Assembly (NCBI GenBank): GCA_029782335.1 | Contig: JAKOVA010000042.1 | Coordinates: forward strand, 1 to 35,769 | Length of the DNA stretch: 35,769 bases | Origin: Actinomycetes bacterium | GTDB lineage: Bacteria; Actinomycetota; Acidimicrobiia; Acidimicrobiales; Microtrichaceae | Reading direction: 5' to 3' | Shown: one piece after another, positions 14,844-23,635 of the stretch | Layout of the letters: each line of letters begins with the position of its first letter | Position numbering within the stretch: position 1 is the stretch's first letter | Translations under genes and position numbers: made by a program | Notes under the pieces: model-generated | Seen by the model: the letters and a program-made list of their open reading frames with translations, nothing else | What the model was told of the DNA's origin: nothing | The model's database searches: none

Positions 14844-16271
14844 TCAGGACATCGTCCACCGGCGACCGTCCTCGCAGGTCACCACCTTGGAGGCGCTCAG
14901 GAAGCGCTCCCCGGTACATGCCGGCGTGATGCGATTCGCCCACGTCGTCGACGCCGTGTCGAGGACGTGGGCCACGTCGCCGACACCGTCCGGTGTCGAC
15001 CAGAGCCCGACGCCGACCACCGTCGATCCGTCGCCCGAGAGTCGAGCATCGTCGACCGACACGAGCGAGAAGCGACCGTCGGGTGAAGCGATCTGCGTCG
15101 CCCCCGGAAGCGTGTGGCCGCTCGGGAGGTCGCGAACGTAGGTGCTCACCTGCGGGCCACTGGCCGGAAGCGGTGCCGTCGAACGCGACACGAAGGCGAC
15201 CCGACGACCGTCGTCGGAGATCGACAGGCCGGTACTCGCGGTGGGGAGCTGCGCGCCGTCGTCGGCGACCGACACGCGCTGGGTGGTCTCGGTGGTGAGG
15301 TTCCGGACGAACACGTCCTCCACACCGTTGGTGTCGCCCGGCACCAACGTGGTGGCCGTCGAGTTGAAGAACAAGAGGTTGCCGTCCGCGGAGAGCTGCG
15401 CCTCGACAACCGGCAGGCTGGCGTCGACGAGCTTGTCTGCTTGCACGCCGGTGCTCGAAAGCGACGCCCTCGTGTAGGTGCGGGCACCGACGTCGTAGAC
15501 GAAGTAGTCGCCCTGGCCGTTCGTGTCACCGACGACGAGGTTCGTCGCACCGGAGTAGACGGCGACACGGTCCCCGGCCGCCGAGATCGACAGGGGAATC
15601 ACCGCCGCGTCGGGTTCCACGTCACCCGGCATCAGCCCGACCTGCTCGGTCGTGCCGCTGGTCAGGTCGCGGCGGTACATGCGCAGGACACCGGCATCGG
15701 TGCCCGGGTCGATCAGATCGGAGGCGTAGGACAAGAAGTAGGCGGCGTTGCCGTTGTCGGTCACGAGCGGCGATCCGCTGACGTCGTCGCCGGGGCCGGA
15801 ACCGTCGGCGTTCGATGACAAGAGGGTGATCGTCCCCGTCGTCGTGTCGAGCACGAACGCGTCGGTCACGCCGTTGGTGTCACCGGCAACCAGGTTGGAG
15901 GCGCCCGATTCGGCGGCCACGTAGCGCCCGTCACGCGACACGGACGTCACGAGGATCGTCCCGTTGGGCGCGACGCCTCCGAGACCACTGAAGAGCTGCG
16001 TGGCGTTCAGCGGTCCCGGCAGCACCGGTGGCGCGGTGGTGGGTGGGGTGGTGGTGGTCGTCGTCCGGCTCGCGGCGATCGCCTTGAGGATCGCGATGGC
16101 CTGCGCGCGGGTCATCACCCGGCGCCACCGGCCCTTCTGGCAGCGCAACACGTGGGTGCCGTCGTTGCCCCAATCGGTGGTTCGACACCGCCGGCCGGCG
16201 CGCGCCGGTTGGCACCCGACGCCAACCAGCAACATGCAGGCGAGCAGACCAACGACGAACCTGGGTCGCAT
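14844..16271 (-). CDS. Secreted beta-propeller (TolB/PD40-like) protein
   Basis: 475 residues from ATG 16271, preceded by GGGAG at a 5-nt gap. The signal peptide is MRPRFVVGLLACMLLVGVGC; cleavage may be after ARA, or at the Cys if it is a lipoprotein, though the -3 position is not ideal for a lipobox. A Cys pair (GRRCRTTDW and VLRCQKGRW) and a Thr/Pro linker (TTTTTTPPTTAPP) lead into a repeat domain with strands like VSRDGRYVAAESGASNLV. GDTNGxxD recurs three times (VTDAF, QGDYF and VEDVF contexts), a D-x-N-G-x-x-D loop suggestive of calcium binding in propeller blades. The C-terminal CTGER..VVTCEDGRRW holds a second Cys pair. Function unknown; probably binding or scaffolding outside the cell. 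Confidence 0.75.
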   Translation of the reverse strand: MRPRFVVGLLACMLLVGVGCQPARAGRRCRTTDWGNDGTHVLRCQKGRWRRVMTRAQAIAILKAIAASRTTTTTTPPTTAPPVLPGPLNATQLFSGLGGVAPNGTILVTSVSRDGRYVAAESGASNLVAGDTNGVTDAFVLDTTTGTITLLSSNADGSGPGDDVSGSPLVTDNGNAAYFLSYASDLIDPGTDAGVLRMYRRDLTSGTTEQVGLMPGDVEPDAAVIPLSISAAGDRVAVYSGATNLVVGDTNGQGDYFVYDVGARTYTRASLSSTGVQADKLVDASLPVVEAQLSADGNLLFFNSTATTLVPGDTNGVEDVFVRNLTTETTQRVSVADDGAQLPTASTGLSISDDGRRVAFVSRSTAPLPASGPQVSTYVRDLPSGHTLPGATQIASPDGRFSLVSVDDARLSGDGSTVVGVGLWSTPDGVGDVAHVLDTASTTWANRITPACTGERFLSASKVVTCEDGRRWTMS

Positions 16272-16295
16272 CACAACTCCCGGGGGAAGGCGGGC

Positions 16296-16315
16296 CCCGA
16301 CGAGATGTCGTCGGG
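16296..16315 (-). other. Perfect 8-bp stem hairpin in the 5' leader of the propeller gene
   Basis: CCCGACGA (16296-16303) and TCGTCGGG (16308-16315) are exact inverted repeats around a 4-nt loop. A TAGCGT hexamer at 16330-16325 would start transcription close to 16318, putting the stem at the very 5' end of the mRNA and about 25 nt before the start codon. It may stabilise the message or act as an operator. Confidence 0.45.
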
Positions 16316-16324
16316 TGCGTTCGC

Positions 16325-16330
16325 ACGCTA
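16325..16330 (-). promoter_or_regulatory. Putative -10 element of the propeller gene
   Basis: TAGCGT on the minus strand, 53 nt before ATG 16271. No convincing -35. The remaining part of the 278-bp gap (16331-16549) holds nothing I can assign. Confidence 0.35.
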
Positions 16331-16549
16331 TCGACTCAGCCGACGTTTCCCACGCCGCTGGGCCGCGCTGGGCTGCTGTCCCCGTTCTCAGACTTCGTGA
16401 CGACAACACCCACCGTGTGGGGCGACAATGGGATCTCTCCCTCCAACGCCCCGCCGGATGGCGTGTCGTGCACCGGGCTCACCGCTTCGTCCCCGTGTCC
16501 GACAAGTCGTCCGGCGGGACCATTTTTCGCCGTCCGTCGGTCGAGGCGC

Positions 16550-17035
16550 TCAGCGCACTCCCCAACCGAAGCGGTGGGTGTGGATCCCGAAGTAGAGGAA
16601 CGACTCCACCGAGTCGACACTCGGCAGCGGCCGGATTCCGTCGTTGATGAGATCGAGCAACGCCCCCGGGTCCTCGGCGATGACCTCGACGAGCAGGTCG
16701 AAGGAGCCCGAGGTCATCACGATGTAGATCACGCCGTCGAGCGCGCTGACGGCATCCGCGGTTTCGCGGACGTCGCCACTGACGCGGATCCCCAGCATCG
16801 CGACGGTCGGGTACCCCATCGCCGTTGGGTCGGTGACACCGACGACCTGCAACATGCCGCTGTCGAGCAGCCGCTGGACGCGCTGGCGGGTCGCTGCCGG
16901 CGACATTCCGATCTGCTCGCCGAGGTCGGCATAGGACATGCGGCCGTCGGTCTGCAGGTGGGTGATGATCGCCTTGTCGAGATCGTCGAGGGCCACGCGA
17001 CGCGGTCGCGGTCGAGGCTGCGGTCGTGCCGTCAC
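16550..17035 (-). CDS. Lrp/AsnC-family transcriptional regulator
   Basis: 161 residues. The N-terminal winged helix-turn-helix is DLDKAIITHLQTDGRMSYADLGEQIGMSPAATRQRVQRL, followed by GMLQVVGVTDPTAMGYPTVAMLGI linking into a RAM effector domain with GDVRETADAVSALDGVIYIVMTSGSFDLLVEV. Family members are octameric or dimeric regulators sensing amino acids. The GTG start at 17035 is one base after the stop of the class III aminotransferase gene, so both come from one promoter. The likely target is that promoter, which carries a palindrome over its -35 (see 18418-18450), giving autoregulation. Effector inferred to be an amino acid or keto acid of the aminotransferase reaction. Confidence 0.92.
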   Translation of the reverse strand: MTARPQPRPRPRRVALDDLDKAIITHLQTDGRMSYADLGEQIGMSPAATRQRVQRLLDSGMLQVVGVTDPTAMGYPTVAMLGIRVSGDVRETADAVSALDGVIYIVMTSGSFDLLVEVIAEDPGALLDLINDGIRPLPSVDSVESFLYFGIHTHRFGWGVR

Positions 17036-17036
17036 G

Positions 17037-18401
17037 TCACCCCACGAGGGCGTGGCTCACCAGGCGCTCGACGGCGCCACGGAACATTTGGGTGTGTGCC
17101 TCCACGTCTTCGAACGAGTGGCGGGGCGACATCAGCGCCATGTTGTGGAACGGCGTCATCAGGATCCCCTCGTTCAGGGCGACCAGGTGAAGGTACTCGT
17201 CGAGATCTTCGTCCACCGCCGCGGCCGCGTCACGACCGTTCCGTGGCGGCGTGCAGAACCAGTACTCGGCTCGGGCACCCAGCTGTTGGACGCACCACGG
17301 CAGATCGAGCTCCTCGATGACCTGCGCGACACCGTCGGTCCAGGCGGTGGCGAGGGGGATCATGCGGTCGAAATCTTCCTGCCGCAGCGTGCTCGACAGC
17401 GTCGCCCGCACCGCCGCAAGGGCCATCGCGTTCCCCGTCAGCGTTCCGCCGATGCCCGAGACATCGATGTCGTGTCGGCCATTGAACGACGAGACCCGCT
17501 CGGCGAGCGCGGCGGTCATCCCGTAGGCGGCCGCCGGTACGCCGCCACCGATCGTCTTGCCGATGACGAACACATCGGGCCGCAGACCCCACTCGGCGGT
17601 CGCGCCGCCGGGTCCCGCGCAGATCGTGTGGGTCTCATCGATGATGAGCAAGGTCCCGGTCTCATCGCAGAGGCGTCGCAGGCCCTCGTGGAACCCCGGG
17701 TCGGGGAGGATGATCCCGATATTGGTCATCGCCGGTTCCGCGAGCACTGCCGCGACCTCGCCACGCCGCAGCACCTCGGCGACAGCGTCGAGATCGTTGA
17801 ACTGCACCACCTCGGTGGTTGCCGACGGATCGACCGGCGCCCCGATGCTGCCGGGCCGGGCGACGACGCGTCCCTCGTCGTCGAGGGTGGCGAGCGCTTC
17901 GTCGAGCGTGCCGTGGTAGCACCAGTCGAACACCAGCACCTTGGATCGCCCGGTCACCGATCGTGCGAGGCGGAGCGCGAAGCGGTTCGCGTCGGTGGCG
18001 CTCATCGCCATCTGCCAGACGGGGAGACCGAAACGCGCCGCCAGCTCGGCGGCGACAGGGGCCGCGTCGGCGCTCGGGAGCATCGTGGTGATCCCGCGGC
18101 GCGCCTGGGTCGCAACGGCATCCGCGACCTGGGGCAACGCGTGGCCGGCCATCGCGCCGGTGTCACCGAGGCAGAAGTCGACGTAGCGATGGCCGTCAAC
18201 GTCGACGAACCCGCTGCCTTCCGCCCGGTCGAAGACGATCGGGAAGGCTCCAGGCCAACGCGTCATCCACGGCATCGGGACGCCGCCCAGCAGATGCACC
18301 CCGGCCTCCTCGGCGAGGCGGGCAGAGGTCGGGTGCAGCTCGACGAAGCGCGCTTCTTCCTCAGCGATGAGACGACGGATCCAACTGCGATCAATCTCCA
18401 T
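17037..18401 (-). CDS. Class III (PLP-dependent) aminotransferase, glutamate-1-semialdehyde aminomutase-like
   Basis: 454 residues. The PLP lysine is K282 in VFVIGKTIGGGVPAAAYG, and LLIIDETHTICAG supplies the Asp that pairs with the pyridine nitrogen. SATDANRFALRLAR and VLVFDWCYHGTLDE match the phosphate-binding and ring-stacking segments of the GSA-aminomutase/omega-transaminase group. It lacks a hem-cluster context, so a dedicated heme enzyme is unlikely; the SATDAN in place of SGTEA suggests altered substrate choice. It is followed by an Lrp/AsnC regulator one base downstream. ATG 18401 is preferred over GTG 18407 because a TTGACA-N17-GATCCT promoter would start transcription right at 18401. 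Confidence 0.88.
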   Translation of the reverse strand: MEIDRSWIRRLIAEEEARFVELHPTSARLAEEAGVHLLGGVPMPWMTRWPGAFPIVFDRAEGSGFVDVDGHRYVDFCLGDTGAMAGHALPQVADAVATQARRGITTMLPSADAAPVAAELAARFGLPVWQMAMSATDANRFALRLARSVTGRSKVLVFDWCYHGTLDEALATLDDEGRVVARPGSIGAPVDPSATTEVVQFNDLDAVAEVLRRGEVAAVLAEPAMTNIGIILPDPGFHEGLRRLCDETGTLLIIDETHTICAGPGGATAEWGLRPDVFVIGKTIGGGVPAAAYGMTAALAERVSSFNGRHDIDVSGIGGTLTGNAMALAAVRATLSSTLRQEDFDRMIPLATAWTDGVAQVIEELDLPWCVQQLGARAEYWFCTPPRNGRDAAAAVDEDLDEYLHLVALNEGILMTPFHNMALMSPRHSFEDVEAHTQMFRGAVERLVSHALVG

Positions 18402-18407
18402 GATCAC

Positions 18408-18436
18408 AGGATCGGATGCTTGTGCGCTTGTGTCAA
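18408..18436 (-). promoter_or_regulatory. Promoter of the aminotransferase-lrp operon
   Basis: Minus strand: consensus TTGACA (18436-18431), 17-nt spacer, then GATCCT (18413-18408), which keeps the A at position 2 and T at position 6 of a -10. The predicted transcription start coincides with ATG 18401, so the mRNA would be leaderless. Confidence 0.55.
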
Positions 18437-18450
18437 GCGATCCGCTTGTG
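18418..18450 (-). promoter_or_regulatory. Putative Lrp/AsnC operator: palindrome plus GCTTGTG repeats
   Basis: On the plus strand CAAGCG-ATC-CGCTTG (18434-18448) is a perfect inverted repeat of 15 bp. GCTTGTG occurs three times at 18418, 18426 and 18444. The palindrome covers the TTGACA -35 box, so binding would compete with RNA polymerase. A further CGCTTG is at 18475-18480. Assignment to the neighbouring Lrp/AsnC protein is inference. Confidence 0.5.
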
Positions 18451-18496
18451 AAACGACGTTCAAACCATCGAAATCGCTTGCAGGAGTTGTCGGGCG

Positions 18497-20692
18497 CTAG
18501 CCCAGGTCGTAGCCCCGGGCCGACGCGAGCAGATCGAGCAGCTCGGAGGCTGCTTCGCCAATGACCGTTCCCGGCGGGAAAATCGCCGCGGCGCCGGCCG
18601 CACGCAGCTCGTCGAAGTCCTGCGGTGGGATCACTCCACCCACCACGACGAGAATGTCGCCGCGTCCGAGCGCCTCGAGCTCGGCGCGGAGCTCGGGCAC
18701 CAGGGTCAGGTGTCCCGCCGCGAGGGTCGATGCTCCAACGACGTGGACGTCGTTCTCCACGGCCTGGCGTGCGACTTCGGCGGGCGTCGCGAACAGCGGA
18801 CCAATGTCGACCACGAACCCCAGATCGGCGTAGCCGGTGGCGACCACCTTCTGGCCGCGGTCGTGGCCGTCCTGGCCCATCTTGGCCACCAGGACGCGAG
18901 GCCGGCGGCCGTCGAGTTCTTCGAATCGGGCGACCCGTCGACGCACCGATGCCACCGAGCTGTTGTCGTCGCCCATCTCGCTCCGATAGATCCCCGAGAT
19001 CGAGCGGATCTCGGCCCGATGCCGTCCGTACACCTTCTCGAGCGCTTCGGAGATCTCACCGACGGTCGCCTTCGCCCGGGCTGCGTCCACTGCCAACGCC
19101 AAGAGATTCGTGTCGGCTCCACTGGGAGCCCCGGCGGCTGCGGTCAACGCGCTCAACGTCCGCTCGACCTCCGCCGAATCCCGCTCGGCGCGCAGGCGTT
19201 CGAGCTTCGCGAGCTGCCCGTCGCGGACCGCGCGATTGTCGACCTTGAGCACGTCGACGTGCTCCTCATCGTCGAGACGGTAGGAGTTCACCCCGATCAC
19301 CGACTGGCGGCCCGAGTCGATCCTCGCCTGGGTACGGGCGGCGGCCTCCTCGATGCGCAGCTTCGGGATGCCGGCGTCGATGGCCTTCGCCATCCCGCCG
19401 AGCGACTCGACCTCCTCGATGTGGGACCACGCCCGCTGCGCCAGCTCAGCGGTGAGCCGCTCGACGTAGTAGCTGCCGCCCCACGGGTCGATCACCGAGC
19501 AGGTACCCGACTCCTGTTGGATGAACAACTGGGTGTTGCGGGCGATCCGAGCCGAGAAGTCGGTCGGCAACGCCAGCGCCTCGTCGAGGGCGTTGGTGTG
19601 GAGCGACTGGGTGTGGCCCTGAGTCGACGCCATCGCCTCGATGCAGGTGCGGATCACGTTGTTGTAGACGTCCTGAGCGGTGAGCGACCAGCCGCTCGTC
19701 TGGCTGTGGGTCCGCAACGACAGCGACTTGGTGTTCTTCGGGTCGAAGCCGGCGACGAGCTTCGACCACAACAGACGCGCCGCGCGCATCTTCGCGATCT
19801 CCATGAAGAAGTTCATCCCGATCGCCCAGAAGAACGACAGCCGCGGCGCGAACGCGTCGACGTCGAGGCCGGCGTCGACCCCCGCGCGGAGGTACTCGAG
19901 CCCATCCGCGAGCGTGTAGCCCAGTTCCAGATCCGCGGTCGCGCCGGCTTCCTGCATGTGGTAGCCGGAGATCGAGATCGAGTTGAACTTCGGCATCCGC
20001 TGGGAGGTGAAGGCGAAGATGTCGGAGATGATCCGCATCGACGGCGCCGGCGGGTAGATGTAGGTGTTGCGGACCATGAACTCCTTGAGGATGTCGTTCT
20101 GGATGGTCCCGGCGAGCTGCTCGGGCGGAACACCCTGCTCCTCGCCCGCCACGATGAACAGGGCGAGGATCGGCAACACCGCGCCGTTCATCGTCATCGA
20201 CACCGACATCTGATCGAGGGGGATCCCTTCGAACAGCGTGCGCATGTCGTAGATCGAGTCGATCGCCACGCCCGCCATACCGACGTCGCCGGCGACCCGT
20301 GGGTGGTCCGAGTCGTAGCCGCGGTGCGTCGCGAGGTCGAACGCGACCGACAGGCCCTTCTGTCCCTGCGCGAGGTTGCGCCGGTAGAAGGCGTTGGAGT
20401 CCTCCGCTGTGGAGAACCCCGCGTACTGGCGGATGGTCCACGGCTGGTTCACGTACATCGTCGGGTACGGGCCGCGGAGGAACGGGGTGACCCCGGGATA
20501 CGTCTCGAGGAAGTCCAGGCCATCGAGGTCGGCCGCCGAGTACAGGGCTGCGACATCAATCCCCTCGGGGGTCGCCCACACGCCGGCGTCGCCGTTCGCC
20601 GCCTCGGCCACGCTCGCCTCCCATCCGGCACGTGTGGTCGCTGGCGCCGCCGGCGGGAGCGTCGTGTTCGCGAAGCTCGGGATGCTGCTCAT
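18497..20692 (-). CDS. mutB: Methylmalonyl-CoA mutase, catalytic (large) subunit
   Basis: 731 residues. The N-terminal TIM barrel has [20 protein letters not shown] with the substrate-contacting Tyr and Arg, and [20 protein letters not shown]. The C-terminal cobalamin domain has [12 protein letters not shown] with H610, the residue that ligates cobalt in base-off B12, and [21 protein letters not shown] before GTVIGEAA. It interconverts (R)-methylmalonyl-CoA and succinyl-CoA using adenosylcobalamin, linking propionyl-CoA from odd-chain fatty acids, branched amino acids or cholesterol to the TCA cycle. It overlaps mutA by 4 bp (ATGA), so the subunits are coupled. MeaB is encoded elsewhere in the window. 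No epimerase or propionyl-CoA carboxylase gene is present here. Confidence 0.97.
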   Translation of the reverse strand: MSSIPSFANTTLPPAAPATTRAGWEASVAEAANGDAGVWATPEGIDVAALYSAADLDGLDFLETYPGVTPFLRGPYPTMYVNQPWTIRQYAGFSTAEDSNAFYRRNLAQGQKGLSVAFDLATHRGYDSDHPRVAGDVGMAGVAIDSIYDMRTLFEGIPLDQMSVSMTMNGAVLPILALFIVAGEEQGVPPEQLAGTIQNDILKEFMVRNTYIYPPAPSMRIISDIFAFTSQRMPKFNSISISGYHMQEAGATADLELGYTLADGLEYLRAGVDAGLDVDAFAPRLSFFWAIGMNFFMEIAKMRAARLLWSKLVAGFDPKNTKSLSLRTHSQTSGWSLTAQDVYNNVIRTCIEAMASTQGHTQSLHTNALDEALALPTDFSARIARNTQLFIQQESGTCSVIDPWGGSYYVERLTAELAQRAWSHIEEVESLGGMAKAIDAGIPKLRIEEAAARTQARIDSGRQSVIGVNSYRLDDEEHVDVLKVDNRAVRDGQLAKLERLRAERDSAEVERTLSALTAAAGAPSGADTNLLALAVDAARAKATVGEISEALEKVYGRHRAEIRSISGIYRSEMGDDNSSVASVRRRVARFEELDGRRPRVLVAKMGQDGHDRGQKVVATGYADLGFVVDIGPLFATPAEVARQAVENDVHVVGASTLAAGHLTLVPELRAELEALGRGDILVVVGGVIPPQDFDELRAAGAAAIFPPGTVIGEAASELLDLLASARGYDLG

Positions 20693-22500
20693 CGGGTTGC
20701 CTCCAACAGATCGAGGGCGCTGCTCAGCGAACCCACCACATCGACACCGACGTGGACGAACTCGTCGACGCCTGCCGCCTCGTACGCGCCACGGGCGTCA
20801 CCGGGGTTCCCCGCCAGATACACCCGTTCCGCGCCGGCCGCCTTGAGCGCCGCCGCCGTTGATTCGGCGAGATCGGCGTACACGGCGTCGGACGAGCACA
20901 GACAGGCGATTCGAGCGCCGCTCGACTCGAACGCGCTGGCGGCTGCCGCGGCATCGGCGAAGCCGTCGTTCGTGAGGGCCCGAACCCCGCCGGCCTCGAA
21001 GAAGTTCTTGGCCCAGGTGGCACGCGCGGTGTGGGTGGCGATGGATCCGAGGTTCGCGAGGAAGATCGTCGGGTCGCTCGCCGCAGCACGGTCTCGCAGC
21101 GCTTCAAACGCTTCTGCATCGCGGTGGCGCACCTGTGGTGCGGCGGCGCCGCTTCGCTGGGGGCGCTGCAACGGTTCCTCGTCGATCAGCGGGAACTCGC
21201 TCACCCCCGTCACCGGCACTCGCCGGGTGGCGAGCGCACCCTCGCGTGCCCGCCAGGCCCCGTCGATCTTGGCCGCCCACGAGCCGTCCGCCAGCACCGC
21301 CGCCATGGCCCCGTCGGCCTCGATGCCGGCGAAGAGTTCCCACGCCACATGCGCGAGTTGCTCGGTCAGGGTCTCGACGTACCACGACCCGCCGGCCGGG
21401 TCGAGCACGCGACCGACGTTCGATTCCTCCTGCAGCAACAGGTGGGTGTTGCGGGCGAGTCGACGACCGAACTCGTCGGGCACCCCCAGTTCCGAATCGA
21501 AGGATCGGGCGAGGATCGAGTCGGCGCCACCGAGTGCCGACGCGAAGGTCGCCGAGGTGACCCGCAGCAGGTTCACCCATGGGTCGCGCCGCGTCATCAT
21601 CCGCGCTGCCGTCGAGACGTGCAGTCGGAGGCCCCGCCCGTCGGCTGCGACACCGCACTCGGCGAGCATCGCCGCCCAAACCCGCCGCGCCGCCCGGCAC
21701 AACGTGATGCCGCCGAAAAAGTCGGCGTCGAGCGAGAGGTGGACCTCGATCTGCGACGCCGCCGTCGTGGGATCAAGACCCTCCGCGTCCATCGCCCGCA
21801 GGTAGGCGGCTCCGGTGGCGAGCATCGCCGCGAGCTGCTGGGCGGGGGTCGCCCCGGCGTCGACGTAGCGCCCAGCATCCACCACGAAGGCCCGCACCCG
21901 TGGGTGGTCCGCGGCGCATGACACCGCAGCGGCGCTCGCCGCGGCGAGACCATCGGGATCTCCGGTGCCGAGTGGGTCGAAGCCGAGCGAGCCCGACACC
22001 GCGTCGCCGGCGAGGCCGCGGCGGGACCACACCGCTCGGAGCCATTCGGCGTGGCGCGCGGCATCGGTGTGTGGCGCCACCACCACCGGCAGCATCTCGA
22101 GGTGCACGCCTTCGAGGAGGCGGTCCAACTCGTCAGCCGAGTTCACCTTCACACCGTCGTCGCCGAGGTGCAGCAGCAGACTGCTCGCACCTCGCAGCAG
22201 CTCGTCGAGCGCGATCCGGTTCGCGGTGGCGACATCGGGATGGTCGACCGACACGGCCACGTCCCACCGACCGTCGTCCCGCGGCGTCGCGCCCGCTCCC
22301 CTGGTGAAGGGGTCGCTGCCGGGGAAACCCGCCGCGTCGGGCGGAGCATCGCCGCGCACGTACAACGGCTGGACCTCGATGCCGTCGGCCGTGCGAGAGA
22401 CCAGCTTCTTGTGGAAATCGGCGCCCTTGAGGACCTTCTCGACGAGGGACATCCACTCGTCGCGGCTGGGCGCGGGAAAGTCGGCTGCGAGCGGTAGCAC
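20689..22500 (-). CDS. mutA: Methylmalonyl-CoA mutase, small (non-catalytic) subunit
   Basis: 603 residues. It shares the mutase fold, e.g. [66 protein letters not shown] and [30 protein letters not shown], but the cobalamin-like C-terminal domain lacks the D-x-H-x-x-G motif, as in known MutA subunits that are structural. It pairs with MutB to form the heterodimer. The GTG start at 22500 follows TAGCCT by 6 nt with no Shine-Dalgarno sequence, so translation is probably leaderless. The promoter region carries an array of CGTCAG half-sites. mutB follows with a 4-bp overlap. Confidence 0.95.
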   Translation of the reverse strand: MLPLAADFPAPSRDEWMSLVEKVLKGADFHKKLVSRTADGIEVQPLYVRGDAPPDAAGFPGSDPFTRGAGATPRDDGRWDVAVSVDHPDVATANRIALDELLRGASSLLLHLGDDGVKVNSADELDRLLEGVHLEMLPVVVAPHTDAARHAEWLRAVWSRRGLAGDAVSGSLGFDPLGTGDPDGLAAASAAAVSCAADHPRVRAFVVDAGRYVDAGATPAQQLAAMLATGAAYLRAMDAEGLDPTTAASQIEVHLSLDADFFGGITLCRAARRVWAAMLAECGVAADGRGLRLHVSTAARMMTRRDPWVNLLRVTSATFASALGGADSILARSFDSELGVPDEFGRRLARNTHLLLQEESNVGRVLDPAGGSWYVETLTEQLAHVAWELFAGIEADGAMAAVLADGSWAAKIDGAWRAREGALATRRVPVTGVSEFPLIDEEPLQRPQRSGAAAPQVRHRDAEAFEALRDRAAASDPTIFLANLGSIATHTARATWAKNFFEAGGVRALTNDGFADAAAAASAFESSGARIACLCSSDAVYADLAESTAAALKAAGAERVYLAGNPGDARGAYEAAGVDEFVHVGVDVVGSLSSALDLLEATR

Positions 22501-22506
22501 CGTGTG

Positions 22507-22536
22507 AGGCTACGTCAGCACCTGACGACCCGTCAG
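22507..22536 (-). promoter_or_regulatory. Promoter of mutA-mutB
   Basis: Minus strand CTGACG (22536-22531) and TAGCCT (22512-22507) with an 18-nt spacer; GTG 22500 follows the -10 after 6 nt, so a leaderless mRNA is predicted. No cobalamin riboswitch fits in this leader. Confidence 0.6.
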
Positions 22537-22539
22537 ATG
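22513..22539. promoter_or_regulatory. Operator candidate over the mutAB promoter: three CGTCAG half-sites at 9-bp steps
   Basis: CGTCAG (22513), CTGACG (22522) and CGTCAG (22531) alternate in orientation every 9 bp. The central pair, CTGACG-ACC-CGTCAG, is a perfect 15-bp palindrome that extends to nine-base arms with one mismatch (22519-22539). It fills the spacer and -35 of the mutAB promoter, so a repressor bound here would block it. The regulator is not identifiable. Confidence 0.55.
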
Positions 22540-22623
22540 AGCGAGAACGGTGGAACGCGTCGGGTCTCGAATCGGATCCCCGCGAGTCGGATCTCCTCCG
22601 ACCGCATCGCGTCGATCGCTCCG

Positions 22624-22629
22624 TACAGT
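22624..22629 (+). promoter_or_regulatory. Putative -10 element of the lipoprotein gene at 22636
   Basis: TACAGT followed by exactly 6 nt and ATG 22636; leaderless start inferred. No good -35 visible. Confidence 0.4.
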
Positions 22630-22635
22630 GCATGC

Positions 22636-23592
22636 ATGCGTTCGATTCGACTCATCGGTGCCCTGCTCGCTGTGTGTCTGCTCGTCGTCGCATGTGGTGA
22701 CGACACCGACACGTCGCAGGCGACTTCCGACAGCATCAAGAAGCAGATCGAGGATGCGGAGAGCAGGCTTGGTCAGGGCTCGACGCCGGTTGGCTCGGGA
22801 CTCGAGTGCCCAAAGCAGGAGGCGACCGTCGGACGCATGCGCGTCGTGAACCTCGCCATGAAGGCCGACGGAACCGAGGTCGGCCCCGTCGATGTGTACG
22901 CCGACGGATACGGGCCCGACCTCGGCTGCAAGCCCGTGATCTCGAGTCTCGGCTTTGGTGACGCCTCCAACTACATCGACGTCCCGGCGACGCCGCACGT
23001 GGATCCGCCGGAAGGAGGGCTGTCGTACTTCGACGCGGGCACGACCGACCGCAGTGGATTCTGGAAGGGGCAGGCACCCAACGACGGGGTGGACGGCACC
23101 GGCGACCAGGAGACGGTGATCCTCACGGGAGGCTCCGACAGCGGGAAGAGTTTTCCGACCTGGACCAACGTGGTTGAGCTCAGCAAGGACAACCCGGCCC
23201 TCAATGTGAAGCCGGCGGCACCGGGCAAGGGACTGCTGTTGGTCAACGGGTCGGCGGCGATGCATCTCATGAGCCAGGCAGGGAACTCGTCCGTGTTGAC
23301 GCTCTCCATCGACGGTCGATGCCTGCACCGAGATGACGAGGCCTCCGTTGGCGACATGGGGGTCGGGTCGCTGAGCGGCAACGGCGTCCCCTACTCGGTG
23401 GACCCGGGCCAACACGAGATCGGCATCATCGTGACTGATCCCGGTGTCGGCATCGGTGGCGAGGACTGTGACGGGCGGACGCCGAGCTTCACCGGCACGG
23501 TCGAAGTTGGTGCCGACGAGGCGACCGCCGTCTACCTCGGTGGCCCGTCGCCGGTCGACCTCCGCGTCTACGCCGCTCGGCTCGACCTGTAG
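22636..23592 (+). CDS. Hypothetical lipoprotein
   Basis: 318 residues. The signal MRSIRLIGALLAVCLLVVAC ends in the lipobox L-V-V-A-C, so acylated and surface-anchored. The mature part begins GDDTDTSQATSDSIKKQIEDAESRLG, a short helical segment, then a beta-rich globular region with Cys in ECPKQ, LGCKP, GRCLH and EDCDG, which could form two disulfides. FTGTVEVGADEATAVYLGG and NPALNVKPAAPGKGLLLVNGSA look like immunoglobulin-like or DUF4397-type strands of proteins that present a simple beta sandwich, but this is only a resemblance. Divergent from mutA with 135 bp between starts; convergent with the SecD-head lipoprotein. Function unknown. Confidence 0.78.
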   Translation: MRSIRLIGALLAVCLLVVACGDDTDTSQATSDSIKKQIEDAESRLGQGSTPVGSGLECPKQEATVGRMRVVNLAMKADGTEVGPVDVYADGYGPDLGCKPVISSLGFGDASNYIDVPATPHVDPPEGGLSYFDAGTTDRSGFWKGQAPNDGVDGTGDQETVILTGGSDSGKSFPTWTNVVELSKDNPALNVKPAAPGKGLLLVNGSAAMHLMSQAGNSSVLTLSIDGRCLHRDDEASVGDMGVGSLSGNGVPYSVDPGQHEIGIIVTDPGVGIGGEDCDGRTPSFTGTVEVGADEATAVYLGGPSPVDLRVYAARLDL

Positions 23593-23635
23593 TCCCCGGG
23601 CTCGTTGACCTGACACCGCTGACGCGCGAGCGCAG

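Noticed and set aside
16336..16620. 94-codon minus-strand frame between the propeller and Lrp genes
   Set aside because: Overlaps the Lrp C-terminus, lacks any recognisable motif and has shadow-like composition.
18710..21805. 1031-codon open frame on the plus strand opposite mutB and mutA
   Set aside because: It is the antisense shadow of two clearly recognisable mutase genes in high-GC DNA; its translation is Arg/Gly/His-rich with no domain.
22501..22635. Cobalamin riboswitch upstream of mutAB
   Set aside because: The leader is absent if the start is leaderless, and I see no B12-box-like sequence in the 135-bp gap.
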